Positions 9,160 to 17,937 of a DNA stretch of 64,000 nucleotides are shown here, one piece after another. Made by a program: the position numbers and the translations under genes. A model generated the notes under the pieces. It was given only the letters and a program-made list of their open reading frames with translations, was not told where the DNA came from and made no database searches. Source of the stretch: Nitrospiria bacterium. GTDB taxonomy: Bacteria; Nitrospirota; UBA9217. Each line of letters opens with the position of its first letter. The stretch's first letter is position 1. The DNA is taken from contig CAKKPG010000052.1 in assembly GCA_919901555.1 (NCBI GenBank), positions 10,798-74,797 of the forward strand, given 5' to 3'.

Positions 9160-9212
9160 TTACACAAAGTTAACAGTCTTTAACAGCACCTTTACCTGCG
9201 AAGTGCTATAGT
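9160..9212 (+). promoter_or_regulatory. Direct-repeat regulator site and extended -10 promoter of the octaheme/nap operon
   Basis: TAACAG at 9171-9176 and 9181-9186, with weaker copies TTACAC near 9160 and TTACCT at 9192, are spaced 10-11 bp apart, as for OmpR/PhoB-type regulators. TGCTATAGT at 9204-9212 is an extended -10. Predicted start is near 9219, leaving a leader of about 110 nt. A small stem at 9086-9101 follows the regulator gene. Confidence 0.55.
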
Positions 9213-9328
9213 TTTATCATCGTAAACCAGACGACGGACGGAGGGAGGTGAGGAGCCGGCCGAGGGATGTACCACAAAATCCGCGATGCTTTCGCTTCAC
9301 TTAAACACTCTCAAGGAGGAATGGTTGA

Positions 9329-10993
9329 ATGAATAAAAAAGTTATTGCTGGAATCGCGCTCGTTGTTGCAATCGGATTCATGGTCGGCCTCTTCGTCGCG
9401 CAGGCGGACGCCCAGTACAAGGGCGCGGCGATGGTAAAGGCCGCCGCTGAGAAGGACGTCAAGGTCGGGACGTGCTACACATGCCACGACCCCGTGAAAC
9501 AGCTCCACACCATGGGCAAGCACTCGAAGGTGAACTGTTCCAAGTGCCACGCGGGGCTCGAGAAGCACGCGGCCAACCCGGGCCCGGACACGCGGCCCGC
9601 GACGAACACCTCCTGGGAAGCGTGCGGCCAGTGTCACAAGGAACAGTACCAGAGCTTCATGAAGCAAGCGCTCCACCGGCCCGCCCGCGATGAAAAGTCC
9701 CAGCTCACGAACCGCTCCCCGAACCCCTTCTGGGACAAGCTCATGGCAGGCCACGGTTTCACCAAGGAGCATAACCTCACCCGCAGCCACGTGAACATGC
9801 TCACGGACCATCTTATCGTGGACCGGGCCTACGGCGGCCGTTTTCAGGCAAAGAACGGCTGGGAGTACATTTTCGAGAAGGGCAAGGCGTGGGACATCCT
9901 GACGGACACCCATCATGAGACCAAGGAGCACAAGGCCTTCATTCCGCAGAGCGCCGCGGCCGCCAATCCGGTCTGCCTCCAGTGCAAGTCCCAGGACCAG
10001 ATCCTGAAGTGGTCCTACATGGGCGACAAGGTGGAAGGCAAGACGACCTGGGACCGGACCTCGAACGTGGTTGAGCTCGCCAAGGATTTGAGCCACGGCC
10101 TGAACTGCTTCTATTGCCACGATCCGCATGCGGCAAAGCCCCGGATCGTGCGTGACGGTCTGATCCAGGCCCTGACCCGGCCCGAGGCGGACACGCTCTG
10201 GCACAAGGACCCCAAGCGCACGAACATCAAGGTCATCGACATGGGCCTGCGGGGATTCAACCGCAAGATCGCGATCCTGGACAAGTATGACACCCGGCTC
10301 CAGTGCGGCCAGTGCCACGTGGAATACAACTGCAATCCCGGCACGGACACCAAGACCGGCGAGCCGGTCAAGATGGGCGACCAGCGGACCAACCACTTCC
10401 CCTATAAGGACGTGTTCGGCCTCTATGAGCACTACAAGAATCAGATCAACTTCCTGGACTTCAAGCACGCGATCACCGGCGGACTTCTCTGGAAGGCACA
10501 GCACCCTGAGGCCGAGGCGTTCTATAACTCCAAGCATGCAAAGGCCGGCGCGGGCTGCGACACCTGCCATACACCGAAGATGAAGAACAAGCAGGGCAAG
10601 ATGTTCACCTCACACTTCGCCGTGACGCCGAAAGTCCAGCTCAAGGAGACCTGCCTCACCTCCAGGTGCCATCCGAAGTGGACCGAGGAAGAGGCGAAGT
10701 ACGCCATCGACTCGGTGAAGGCGCACATCAAGGGCAAGATGCGCAAGGCAGAGTTCCGCATCTCCGTGCTGATCGACAAGATCGTGACTGCCAAGGCCGC
10801 CAATGTCGATCCCGAAGTGATCAAGAAGGCCCAGGACCAGCACCTGAAGGCCCACATCCTGTGGGAGTTCTGGACCGCGGAGAATTCCGACGGGTTCCAC
10901 AACCCCGACATGGCCAAGGAAGCGCTCATGAAATCGGCCCAGGAAGCATTTGACGGCATCAAGCTCATCGACGATGCCATGGCGGCGAAGTAA
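9329..10993 (+). CDS. Octaheme cytochrome c nitrite reductase (ammonia-forming)
   Basis: 554 residues with a signal peptide ending ADA. Hemes: CYTCH 49-53, CSKCH 70-74, CGQCH 99-103, CLQCK 216-220, CFYCH 260-264, CGQCH 326-330, CDTCH 410-414 and CLTSRCH 442-448. Three hemes before a Lys-ligated catalytic heme and four after it is the layout of Thioalkalivibrio-type octaheme nitrite reductase, not of pentaheme NrfA. By alignment with NrfA the catalytic Arg152, Tyr333 and His392 are present. Expected reaction: nitrite to ammonium in the periplasm. The last heme has CX4CH spacing. It leads the operon ahead of napM; AAGGAGG precedes the ATG. Confidence 0.85.
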   Translation: MNKKVIAGIALVVAIGFMVGLFVAQADAQYKGAAMVKAAAEKDVKVGTCYTCHDPVKQLHTMGKHSKVNCSKCHAGLEKHAANPGPDTRPATNTSWEACGQCHKEQYQSFMKQALHRPARDEKSQLTNRSPNPFWDKLMAGHGFTKEHNLTRSHVNMLTDHLIVDRAYGGRFQAKNGWEYIFEKGKAWDILTDTHHETKEHKAFIPQSAAAANPVCLQCKSQDQILKWSYMGDKVEGKTTWDRTSNVVELAKDLSHGLNCFYCHDPHAAKPRIVRDGLIQALTRPEADTLWHKDPKRTNIKVIDMGLRGFNRKIAILDKYDTRLQCGQCHVEYNCNPGTDTKTGEPVKMGDQRTNHFPYKDVFGLYEHYKNQINFLDFKHAITGGLLWKAQHPEAEAFYNSKHAKAGAGCDTCHTPKMKNKQGKMFTSHFAVTPKVQLKETCLTSRCHPKWTEEEAKYAIDSVKAHIKGKMRKAEFRISVLIDKIVTAKAANVDPEVIKKAQDQHLKAHILWEFWTAENSDGFHNPDMAKEALMKSAQEAFDGIKLIDDAMAAK

Positions 10994-11009
10994 GCAGAAG
11001 ACTCTGCTA

Positions 11010-11044
11010 GCAAGGCGGGGGCTCCCTCCGCCTCGCAATTTTTT
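11010..11044 (+). terminator. Terminator or attenuator between octaheme reductase and napM
   Basis: 12-bp stem (11010-11021 / 11025-11036, one mismatch and one G-T pair) followed by AATTTTTT. Only about 32 bp remain before napM and I see no promoter there, so it may act as a partial terminator lowering nap expression. Confidence 0.65.
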
Positions 11045-11076
11045 CAATATCAATGTATGCATGAGGAGGAGGCACT

Positions 11077-11454
11077 ATGAAATATCTACTGTTGGCGCTT
11101 GTGGCGCTTACCCTCCCGTTAACCGCCGTCGGCGCGGACAAGCCGCACATGAAGACGGTCAACCAGGACTGTGCGGAGTGTCACGTCGATCAGGAAAAGG
11201 TATGGATGGACGGAAAACACGGGCTGATGGGCGTCAAGTGTGTTGTATGCCATGGGTCTCCGGAGGTGAATTTCACGGCAAAGCCCGGACTGAACCGGTG
11301 CCGGGGATGCCACGGAGACGCGGTTGTGGACGTCCAAAAAAAGTTGCCGGCCAAGGACCGGACCTGCTTTCTTTGCCATGAACATCACACGGCGGCCGTG
11401 AAGGAATCCGCTAAGAACAAAACAGGATTCCACGGACAAGGAGGAGGAAAATGA
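11077..11454 (+). CDS. napM: NapM-type periplasmic tetraheme cytochrome c
   Basis: 125 residues with a signal peptide ending AVGA. Four heme sites: CAECH, CVVCH, CRGCH and CFLCH. It precedes napA directly and overlaps it by 4 bp (ATGA), as napM does in the napCMADGH order known from Desulfovibrio. No NapB or NapC is encoded here, so it probably hands electrons to NapA. GAGGAGG precedes the ATG. The name rests on heme count, size and position. Confidence 0.8.
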   Translation: MKYLLLALVALTLPLTAVGADKPHMKTVNQDCAECHVDQEKVWMDGKHGLMGVKCVVCHGSPEVNFTAKPGLNRCRGCHGDAVVDVQKKLPAKDRTCFLCHEHHTAAVKESAKNKTGFHGQGGGK

Positions 11455-13757
11455 ACATAACCAGGAGACAACTGCTTAAGTATTCCGCCGCACTGGCCGC
11501 GGCCTCCGCGATCGGGCTCGACCTGGCCGTGCCGAAAGAGCTCATGGGGGCGGAGGCGGACGTTGAGAAATGGGTGAAGGGCGTGTGCCGCTACTGCGGG
11601 GCGGGCTGCGGCGTGTACGTCGGCGTGAAAGGCGGCAAGGTCGTCGCGGTCAAGGGCGACAAGGACAACTGGAACAAGGGCTTTCTCTGCCTCAAAGGCA
11701 ATTTCCTTCCGGCCATCATGACGGCCCCGGACCGACTCAAGTATCCCCTGCTCAGAAAAGGCGACAAATTCGTCAGGATCACCTGGAACGAAGCCATGGA
11801 CCTCATGGTCGGGAAATTCGCCGCTGCCTACAAGGCCGATCCGCAGTCCCTGGCCTTCTACGGCTCGGGCCAGGCCTTCACCGAAGAGTCCTACTTCATG
11901 AACAAGCTCTTCAAAGGCGGGCTCGGCACGAACAATATCGACGGCAACCCCCGGCTTTGCATGGCGTCCGCCGCGGTGGGCTACGTTTCCACCTTCGGCA
12001 AGGACGAGCCCATGGGGGCCTACGATGACATATATCATGCCGATTGTTTCTTCATCATCGGCTCGAACATGGCCGAGGCGCACCCGGTCATTTTCCGGAT
12101 GGTCAACGAGCAGAAGAAGCGGGGTGCGAAAATCATCATGGTCGACCCCCGCAAGACGCTCTCCGCCCGGATCGCCGATCTGCATATGAGTTTTGTAGCC
12201 GGCACCGATCTGGCGATCTTGAACGCCATGGCCCATGTCATCGTGAAGGAAAACCTCCACAGCAAGGAGTACCTCGGCAAGCATCTGAAGTTCATGAAAG
12301 TAACCGATCCCGGTCCTCCCCCCAAGACTGAACCCGCCTCATGGGACGAGTACGTCAAGCTGCTGGAAGACTACACGCCGGAAGCCGCGGAAAGGATTTC
12401 CGGTTGTCCGAAGGATGACATTATCAAGGCCGCCCGGATGTTCGCGGGGTCCAAAGGGACCACGAGTTTCTGGTGCATGGGCCTCAACCAGCGGACGCGC
12501 GGGGTCTGGGTCAACAACATGATGCACAACCTCCACCTGCTCACGGGCCAGATCAACCGTCCCGGCGCAACGTCTTTCTCGCTCACGGGCCAGCCGAACG
12601 CCTGCGGCGGCGTGCGCGATGCGGGGATGCTGAGTCACCTGCTGCCCTACGGTCGAGCGGTGGCCATTGACAAGGACCGGGAGGATATGGAAAAATTCTG
12701 GGGTCTGCCCGCGGGCCGCATCCAGCCGAAGCCCGGACCGACCGCCGTCGAGATGTTCCGCTCCTTCGGCAAAAACGACCTCAAAGCAATGTGGATCGCC
12801 TGCACGAATCCCGGCCAGAGTCTCCCGAACGTGGACGTCTACCGCAAGGCCATGGAGAACAAGGACACGTTCCTGGTGGTGTCCGAAGCCTACCATCCGA
12901 CGAAGACTTCGGAGCTGGCGGACCTTGTCCTGCCTGCGGCCTTATGGGTCGAGAAAGACGGCACCTACGGCCAGTCCGAGCGGCGGTACCAGTACCTCGA
13001 GAAGGCGATCAATCCTCCCGGCGAGGCGCGGCCCGATCTCGATGTGATGCTCGAGTTCGCGAACAAGCTCTTCAAAGCCCTGGATCTGGAGCGCGAGGCC
13101 GGGAAGCTTTTCGCCTTTAAAAATTCCGAAGACGTCTGGAACGAAATCAGGCTGGCGTCCAAAGGAACGGCTTACGACTTCATGGGCATGACCCGGGCGC
13201 GCCTCAAGAAGGCCCACGGCATCCAGTGGCCCTGCCCTACGGAAGACCATCCGGGCACGGCGCGTCGATACACGGCCAAGTACGGCGACCCCCTGGTGAA
13301 AAAGTTCGATCCCGCGGCCGACGACGTGTCGTTTTACGGGAGCAAGGACAAGAAGGCCGCAGTATGGCTCCGTCCCTACAAAGGCCCCGCCGAGCCGCCT
13401 GACGCCGAATATCCTTTCGCCCTGACCACGGGACGGCAGATCGAGCACTGGCACACCGGCACCATGACCCTGAAGGTGCCCGAGCTGCGGCGTTCGGCGC
13501 CGGCGGCGTACGTGGAGATCAATCCCCGCGACGCGGCGAAGCTCGGCGTCAAGAGCAAGGACAAGGTGAGGGTCACTTCCCGCCGCGGCTCCATCGTCCT
13601 CGAAGCGAAGGTGATGGACGTGCCGAGAGACGGCCTCATCTTCGTTCCGATGCATTATCCGGACAAGATGATCAACAGCTTGACGAACGACGCCTTCGAC
13701 CCGATGTCCAAGCAGCCGGAGTACAAGATCTGCGCGGTGAAGCTGGAAAAGGCGTAG
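11451..13757 (+). CDS. napA: Periplasmic nitrate reductase catalytic subunit
   Basis: 768 residues. Twin-arginine signal TRRQLLK. The [4Fe-4S] cysteines are Cys46, Cys49, Cys53 and Cys80 (CRYCGAGCG ... CLKG). GNPRLCMAS places the molybdenum ligand at Cys170, as in NapA. The C-terminal molybdopterin-binding domain includes TTGRQIEHWHTGTMT, the typical nitrate reductase signature. It reduces nitrate to nitrite in the periplasm with Mo-bisMGD. GGAGGA precedes the ATG. The length is near that of monomeric NapA of sulfate reducers. It lies between napM and napD. Confidence 0.92.
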   Translation: MNITRRQLLKYSAALAAASAIGLDLAVPKELMGAEADVEKWVKGVCRYCGAGCGVYVGVKGGKVVAVKGDKDNWNKGFLCLKGNFLPAIMTAPDRLKYPLLRKGDKFVRITWNEAMDLMVGKFAAAYKADPQSLAFYGSGQAFTEESYFMNKLFKGGLGTNNIDGNPRLCMASAAVGYVSTFGKDEPMGAYDDIYHADCFFIIGSNMAEAHPVIFRMVNEQKKRGAKIIMVDPRKTLSARIADLHMSFVAGTDLAILNAMAHVIVKENLHSKEYLGKHLKFMKVTDPGPPPKTEPASWDEYVKLLEDYTPEAAERISGCPKDDIIKAARMFAGSKGTTSFWCMGLNQRTRGVWVNNMMHNLHLLTGQINRPGATSFSLTGQPNACGGVRDAGMLSHLLPYGRAVAIDKDREDMEKFWGLPAGRIQPKPGPTAVEMFRSFGKNDLKAMWIACTNPGQSLPNVDVYRKAMENKDTFLVVSEAYHPTKTSELADLVLPAALWVEKDGTYGQSERRYQYLEKAINPPGEARPDLDVMLEFANKLFKALDLEREAGKLFAFKNSEDVWNEIRLASKGTAYDFMGMTRARLKKAHGIQWPCPTEDHPGTARRYTAKYGDPLVKKFDPAADDVSFYGSKDKKAAVWLRPYKGPAEPPDAEYPFALTTGRQIEHWHTGTMTLKVPELRRSAPAAYVEINPRDAAKLGVKSKDKVRVTSRRGSIVLEAKVMDVPRDGLIFVPMHYPDKMINSLTNDAFDPMSKQPEYKICAVKLEKA

Positions 13758-13910
13758 CATAGCGCGGCCTCCGGCCGCAATTGAAAATTGGAAATTTCAA
13801 ATTGTAAATTTGATGTATGGCCGAAGGCCATGATGTTATAAACATTCGCGCAGACATGCCTGCCTGTGCGTGTACGCACGCAGACAGGTCAAGTTTTAAA
13901 GAGAAATAAC
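13758..13910. repeat. Composite dispersed repeat, copy 2, inside the nap operon
   Basis: Fills the 249-bp gap between napA and napD. The outer parts match 4061-4198. The middle holds a different AT-rich cassette (TTGAAAATTGGAAATTTC) and the GGCC palindrome ATGGCCGAAGGCCAT at 13816-13830. An extra hairpin segment around TGCGTGTACGCA (13865-13880) is also inserted relative to copy 1. Confidence 0.7.
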
Positions 13911-14006
13911 GGATAGCTTTCGACCACAGGCCCCTGAGGGGCGGGGGTGAGGGCGCCGTTGTCTTTGGGGACCTGTGGTTGCCTCTTCACAAGGACGGTG
14001 CGATCT

Positions 14007-14237
14007 ATGGCGATTTCGAGCGTTATCGTGGACATTGAAGACGGCGCAATTGAACAGGTGCTGCCCATGCTCGGAAGGGTCCCCGGCATAAGCGTGTTCG
14101 GCGTGAAGGACAATCAAATCGTGACCGTCATAGAGGCCGAGACCCTCCTTGCGGTGAACGATGTCATAAAAACAGTGTCCGGGTTCGAAAGGGTAATCGG
14201 TATTTATCCGGTTTATGCGGGGGACCATGCAGAGTAG
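14007..14237 (+). CDS. napD: NapD, chaperone for NapA maturation
   Basis: 76 residues: MAISSVIVDI, then a ferredoxin-like beta-alpha-beta fold with GRVPGISVFGVKDNQIVTVIE. NapD proteins bind the twin-arginine signal of NapA and hold back export until cofactor is loaded. The ATG at 14007 begins the conserved region; an in-frame ATG at 13947 lies upstream within repeat-derived sequence and is less likely. It ends inside the start of the next gene. Confidence 0.85.
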   Translation: MAISSVIVDIEDGAIEQVLPMLGRVPGISVFGVKDNQIVTVIEAETLLAVNDVIKTVSGFERVIGIYPVYAGDHAE

Positions 14238-14706
14238 GTTTCTTCGGCCGCCGGGCGCTCTGCCCGAGAATGAATTTCTTGCCACATGCATACGATGCGG
14301 AAAATGCGTCCAGGCCTGTCCCTACGGGACGATCAAAACGGCAAGCCTCCTGGACGGCGTCACGGTCATGGGAACGCCGGTTATTTATGCAAGGGACAGG
14401 CCCTGTTACCTGTGCATGAAGTGTCCGCCCGTTTGTCCGTCAGGCGCGCTCAAAAGGGGTCTGAAGGAGAAGGAGCAGGTCCGCATGGGCACTGCCGTCA
14501 TCGCGAAGAAAGAGTGCCTGGCCTGGCAGGAAACCTTGTGCAGAAGCTGTTTTGATGATTGCCCCCTGATCGGTGAGGCAATTATCATGGACAATGAACT
14601 GCGTCCCGTTGTGGACGATAAAAAATGCGTGGGCTGCGGCATCTGCGAGAACGTCTGTCCGGTTGACCCGGCGGCCGTTGCGGTCCGGCCCGGAGGGAAA
14701 GGGTGA
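14227..14706 (+). CDS. napG: NapG-like ferredoxin with four [4Fe-4S] sites
   Basis: About 159 residues. RFLRPPGALPENEFL then CIRCGKCVQACP, CYLCMKCPPVCP, a CxxCxxxCP-like site (CRSCFDDCP) and CVGCGICENVCP give four cluster motifs as in NapG. No twin-arginine signal is visible, unlike classical NapG, so the protein may stay in the cytoplasm or ride with a partner. Start chosen at 14227 because GGGGGA precedes it; 14215 is an alternative. It overlaps napD (stop 14237) and, by GTGA, napH. It probably carries electrons between the membrane protein NapH and NapA. Confidence 0.82.
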   Translation: MQSRFLRPPGALPENEFLATCIRCGKCVQACPYGTIKTASLLDGVTVMGTPVIYARDRPCYLCMKCPPVCPSGALKRGLKEKEQVRMGTAVIAKKECLAWQETLCRSCFDDCPLIGEAIIMDNELRPVVDDKKCVGCGICENVCPVDPAAVAVRPGGKG

Positions 14707-15497
14707 GGTTGAAACGCCTGCGCACGGCCGCCCAGATCGGGACGATCTGTCTCGTCATTCTCGTTCCCCTCGCCAACAAGAAGGGGTTCACGTTCATCAC
14801 CGGAACGCTGTATTCCCTCGCCGTCGGGCCGGTCTGGATAACAGACCCGCTGATCGGCGTGCAGACGGTCCTCACCACCGCGAGGCTGGACGCCGTGCTC
14901 CTCCTGTCCCTGCTTATCCCGGTGTTCCTCGCATTTGCCCTGGGCAGGGTGTTCTGCGGCTGGATGTGCCCGCAGAACACGATCTCCGAATGGGCGGATC
15001 GTGTGGCCGCGAAACTGGGTATCACAAGGCTCTTCCGTCCCCAGCCGCGCGCGCTGCCGCGCACCATCGTGCTGGCAGCCGTGTTGACGGCTACGCCGCT
15101 GGTCGGGTTTCCACTGGCAAGCCTCCTGTCCGCGCCGGGGCTCATCTCCGCCCAGGCCGGGAAATACGTGGTCGAGGGCGTCGTGGGGCTTGAAGCGGGA
15201 CTCATCGGTCTGATCGTGGTCGTGGAGTTTTTTCTGGTGAGGCGGGCGTGGTGCAATTATCTCTGCCCGGTGGGCGGGTTCCTGGGTCTGTTCCGCCTGA
15301 AGGGCACGCTCAAGGTGGTGTTTGCCGAGGACGCGGAACATGTGTGCGGCAAATGCCGGGCATGCGTTGATGCGTGCGGGCTGGGACTCGATCCCCTGGG
15401 AGGGAATTTGTATCCGCTGTGCCACAACTGCGGCGACTGCGTCGGTGTCTGCGAGGCGCTGAAGGAACGCGGCAAGCCCCTTTCGTTCCGGTTCTGA
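14703..15497 (+). CDS. napH: NapH, membrane quinol-oxidising iron-sulfur protein
   Basis: 264 residues, GTG start overlapping napG. Four membrane helices (about 8-25, 60-85, 118-140, 158-180). CGWMCP and CNYLCP follow helices as in NapH/NosR/CcoG proteins, and CGKCRACVDACG and CHNCGDCVGVC are two C-terminal [4Fe-4S] motifs on the cytoplasmic side. With NapG it is expected to take electrons from the quinol pool toward NapA, replacing NapC which is absent here. Last gene of the octaheme-napMADGH unit. Confidence 0.88.
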   Translation: MRLKRLRTAAQIGTICLVILVPLANKKGFTFITGTLYSLAVGPVWITDPLIGVQTVLTTARLDAVLLLSLLIPVFLAFALGRVFCGWMCPQNTISEWADRVAAKLGITRLFRPQPRALPRTIVLAAVLTATPLVGFPLASLLSAPGLISAQAGKYVVEGVVGLEAGLIGLIVVVEFFLVRRAWCNYLCPVGGFLGLFRLKGTLKVVFAEDAEHVCGKCRACVDACGLGLDPLGGNLYPLCHNCGDCVGVCEALKERGKPLSFRF

Positions 15498-15584
15498 GAA
15501 GACCTTAAAACGGGATACGCCGTCCGTGCCATTGCATGGGTACGGAAATGCTTTTTACCTGTTTCCCCACAACCCGATACAATT

Positions 15585-15635
15585 TGCTATAATATGACCT
15601 ATATCATACCCAAAAGGTACGCTTCAGATTATTCT
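15585..15635 (+). promoter_or_regulatory. FNR/CRP-type operator with two possible promoters of norC1B1
   Basis: TATGACCTATATCATA at 15593-15608. A downstream -10, TATTCT at 15630-15635, is 29.5 bp from its centre (class II activation). An extended -10, TGCTATAAT at 15585-15593, overlaps the palindrome edge and could be a second promoter shut by the bound regulator. Confidence 0.6.
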
Positions 15636-15677
15636 CGCTTCACCAGTTTTTCTATTTGACAACTTAAGGAGGTGTCT

Positions 15678-16355
15678 ATGAGCAACAAAGCAGCACGGAA
15701 TTTGTTTATTTTCGGCAGTCTCTTCTTCTTCGTCATCTTCCTGGGCCTCACCGTCGACACGATGAACCAGATCGACGGCAGGGCCCCGGAGGTGACGAAG
15801 GAAGTGGACGCCGGCAAGATGGTCTGGCAGAAGTACGACTGCATCGGGTGCCATACCATCCTGGGAAACGGGTCCTACTTCGCGCCCGACATGACCAAGG
15901 TCGTGGAGCGAAAGCCGGCCGGGTACCTCAAGCAGTTTCTGATGGATCCCCGGGCCGTGAAACCGACCGCGGCCATGCCGAAGCTGGGGCTCACCTCGCG
16001 GGAAGCCGATGATCTGGTCGCTTTCCTCACCTGGATCTCGAAGATCGACACGAACGGATGGCCGCCCAAGCCCATGCTGGCCGCTGCGGCGGGAGTCGGC
16101 GGGAAAGAACAGACCCGGGGACAGCAGGTATACCAGTCCCAGGGGTGTTCGAACTGCCACAACATCAACGGCATCGGCGGCACCAGCGGGCCCGAACTGA
16201 CGCGCGTCGGAGCGAACGGGAAGGATGCAGCATGGCATGTGAAGCACCTGAAGGAGCCCCGCTCCGTCGTCCCCAATTCGGCGATGCCGCCCTACGCCGC
16301 CTTGTCGAATGACGATCTGAAATCTCTGGCCGCGTATCTCGTTACGTTAAAATAG
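15678..16355 (+). CDS. norC: NorC-type subunit of nitric oxide reductase with two heme c domains
   Basis: 225 residues. One N-terminal helix (about 9-27), then a NorC domain with CIGCHTILGNGSYFAPD (55-72 or so). A second class I cytochrome c follows with CSNCH and a PPY/MPP-type Met region. Classical NorC has one heme, so this is an extended form shared with the second copy at 25686-26387. It feeds electrons to NorB. ATG at 15678 has AAGGAGG; a GTG at 15672 is inside that site. Downstream norB starts 77 bp later. Confidence 0.85.
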   Translation: MSNKAARNLFIFGSLFFFVIFLGLTVDTMNQIDGRAPEVTKEVDAGKMVWQKYDCIGCHTILGNGSYFAPDMTKVVERKPAGYLKQFLMDPRAVKPTAAMPKLGLTSREADDLVAFLTWISKIDTNGWPPKPMLAAAAGVGGKEQTRGQQVYQSQGCSNCHNINGIGGTSGPELTRVGANGKDAAWHVKHLKEPRSVVPNSAMPPYAALSNDDLKSLAAYLVTLK

Positions 16356-16372
16356 CCCCCCTCTCCTCTGCT

Positions 16373-16393
16373 CCTCCCCCTCGAGGGGGGAGG
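16373..16393 (+). other. Intercistronic hairpin between norC1 and norB1
   Basis: CCTCCCCC / GGGGGAGG stem with a TCGAG loop, no T-run. May set the norC to norB ratio through mRNA processing; similar C/G-rich hairpins occur at 37579-37626 and 60510-60532. Confidence 0.5.
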
Positions 16394-16432
16394 AAACAAG
16401 GTGGGGGTGCTTCACAATAATTGGAGGTGACA

Positions 16433-17806
16433 ATGACCGTCAAATATCAAAGTCAGAAGATCGCACAGTACTTTTACACGTTCGCCGTCATCCTGTTCCT
16501 CGTCCAGGTACTGGTCGGGATCATCGCGGCGATCCAGTTCATCAGACCCGATATTTTCATCCTGAACTTCAACACCATCCGGACGCTCCACATCAACGCC
16601 CTCGTGGTCTGGCTGCTGGCGGGCATGATGGGCGCGACGTATTACGTGGTCCCCGAGGAATCGGAGACCGAGGTCTGGAACTACCCCCTCGCCCTCTTCC
16701 AGTTCTGGGCGACCGTGGTTGCCATCACGCTGGTCGTGCTGGGGTATATCTGGATGGGCCTCGATCCCCAGGCGAACAAGCTCGTGCTGGGCACCCAGCT
16801 CCTGAACGAGGGCCGCGAATATATCGAAGCGCCCCGTTGGGCGGACGGCCTGATCGTGATCTCGGTGCTGCTGTTCCTGTTCAACATGTTCATGACCATG
16901 TTCAAGACCAAGAAGTGGACCGGCATCCAGGGGGTCCTGCTCTTCGGCCTCGTGTTCCTGGCCCTCATGTACCTGCCGGGCATGTTCTACTCGAAGAACA
17001 TGATCAAGGACCAGTTCTGGTGGTGGTGGGTCATCCACCTCTGGGTGGAAGGCTCCTGGGAAGTGATCGCCGGCGCGCTGCTCGCCTTCATGCTGATGAA
17101 GACCATCGGCGCCAAGCGCGAGGTGCTGGAGAAGTGGATGTACATCGAGGTCGGCCTCGTGCTCTTCACCGGCATCCTCGGGACGGGACATCACTACTAT
17201 TTCATCGGCACACCGAAGTACTGGCACTGGATCGGCGGATTTTTCAGTTCGCTCGAACCCGTACCGCTGCTCCTGATGGTCTGGGACGCATTCCGGACCA
17301 CCCGTGAGGCGCGGAACGTTACGAACAAGCCGGGGCTGTTCTACACCGTGGCCCATGCCATCTTCAACTTCGTGGGCGCCGGACTCTGGGGCATCATCCA
17401 TACCCTGCCCCAGGTGAACAAGTGGACCCACGGCACCCAGATCACCACGGCCCACGGCCACCTTGCGTTCTACGGCGCCTACGTGCTGCTGGTCATCTCC
17501 ATGATCTACGTGACCCTGCCGTCCATCCGCGGCGTGAAGGACTACAACCCGGCGCGGGCGTACCTTGCGTTCTGGTGGATGACGATCTCCATGGTCTTCA
17601 TCGTGCTGACCATCACCGGCGCGGGCATGGTCCAGGTCTACATGGAGCGGCTCATGGGGCTTGATTACGTAGCGGTCAAAACGACCTACAACCTCTGGTT
17701 CTGGATCCTCAGGGCTATCTTCGGCGTGGGCTTCCTGGTCGGCGTCTCGATCTTCGTGTACGACTTCTTCAAGCTCGGCAGGGAGCCGGCGAAGCAGAAG
17801 GCGTAA
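16433..17806 (+). CDS. norB: Nitric oxide reductase large subunit NorB (copy 1)
   Basis: 457 residues, about 12 membrane helices. IHLWVEGSWE carries His202 and the glutamates Glu206 and Glu210 that mark cNOR over oxidases. GTGHHYY gives FeB ligands His253/His254, and AHGHLAFYGAY carries the heme b and b3 histidines. The set is canonical, so it should reduce NO to N2O. GGAGGTGA precedes the ATG. A strong terminator follows at 17843. With no NirS or NirK in view it may detoxify NO made by the nitrite reductases. Confidence 0.93.
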   Translation: MTVKYQSQKIAQYFYTFAVILFLVQVLVGIIAAIQFIRPDIFILNFNTIRTLHINALVVWLLAGMMGATYYVVPEESETEVWNYPLALFQFWATVVAITLVVLGYIWMGLDPQANKLVLGTQLLNEGREYIEAPRWADGLIVISVLLFLFNMFMTMFKTKKWTGIQGVLLFGLVFLALMYLPGMFYSKNMIKDQFWWWWVIHLWVEGSWEVIAGALLAFMLMKTIGAKREVLEKWMYIEVGLVLFTGILGTGHHYYFIGTPKYWHWIGGFFSSLEPVPLLLMVWDAFRTTREARNVTNKPGLFYTVAHAIFNFVGAGLWGIIHTLPQVNKWTHGTQITTAHGHLAFYGAYVLLVISMIYVTLPSIRGVKDYNPARAYLAFWWMTISMVFIVLTITGAGMVQVYMERLMGLDYVAVKTTYNLWFWILRAIFGVGFLVGVSIFVYDFFKLGREPAKQKA

Positions 17807-17842
17807 GAGCAGACCGCACACGGACAATGCATATGCATAATC

Positions 17843-17878
17843 GGGGGACGGCGACGGCGCCGTCCCCCCTTTTCTTTC
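17843..17878 (+). terminator. Terminator of norC1B1
   Basis: Perfect 11-bp stem GGGGGACGGCG / CGCCGTCCCCC with ACGG loop, followed by CTTTTCTTT. Confidence 0.92.
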
Positions 17879-17937
17879 GCGCAGCCATCAACGCTGTCCG
17901 GAACCGAAATACCGGGCAAGCGACAAGGGAGGACTGT

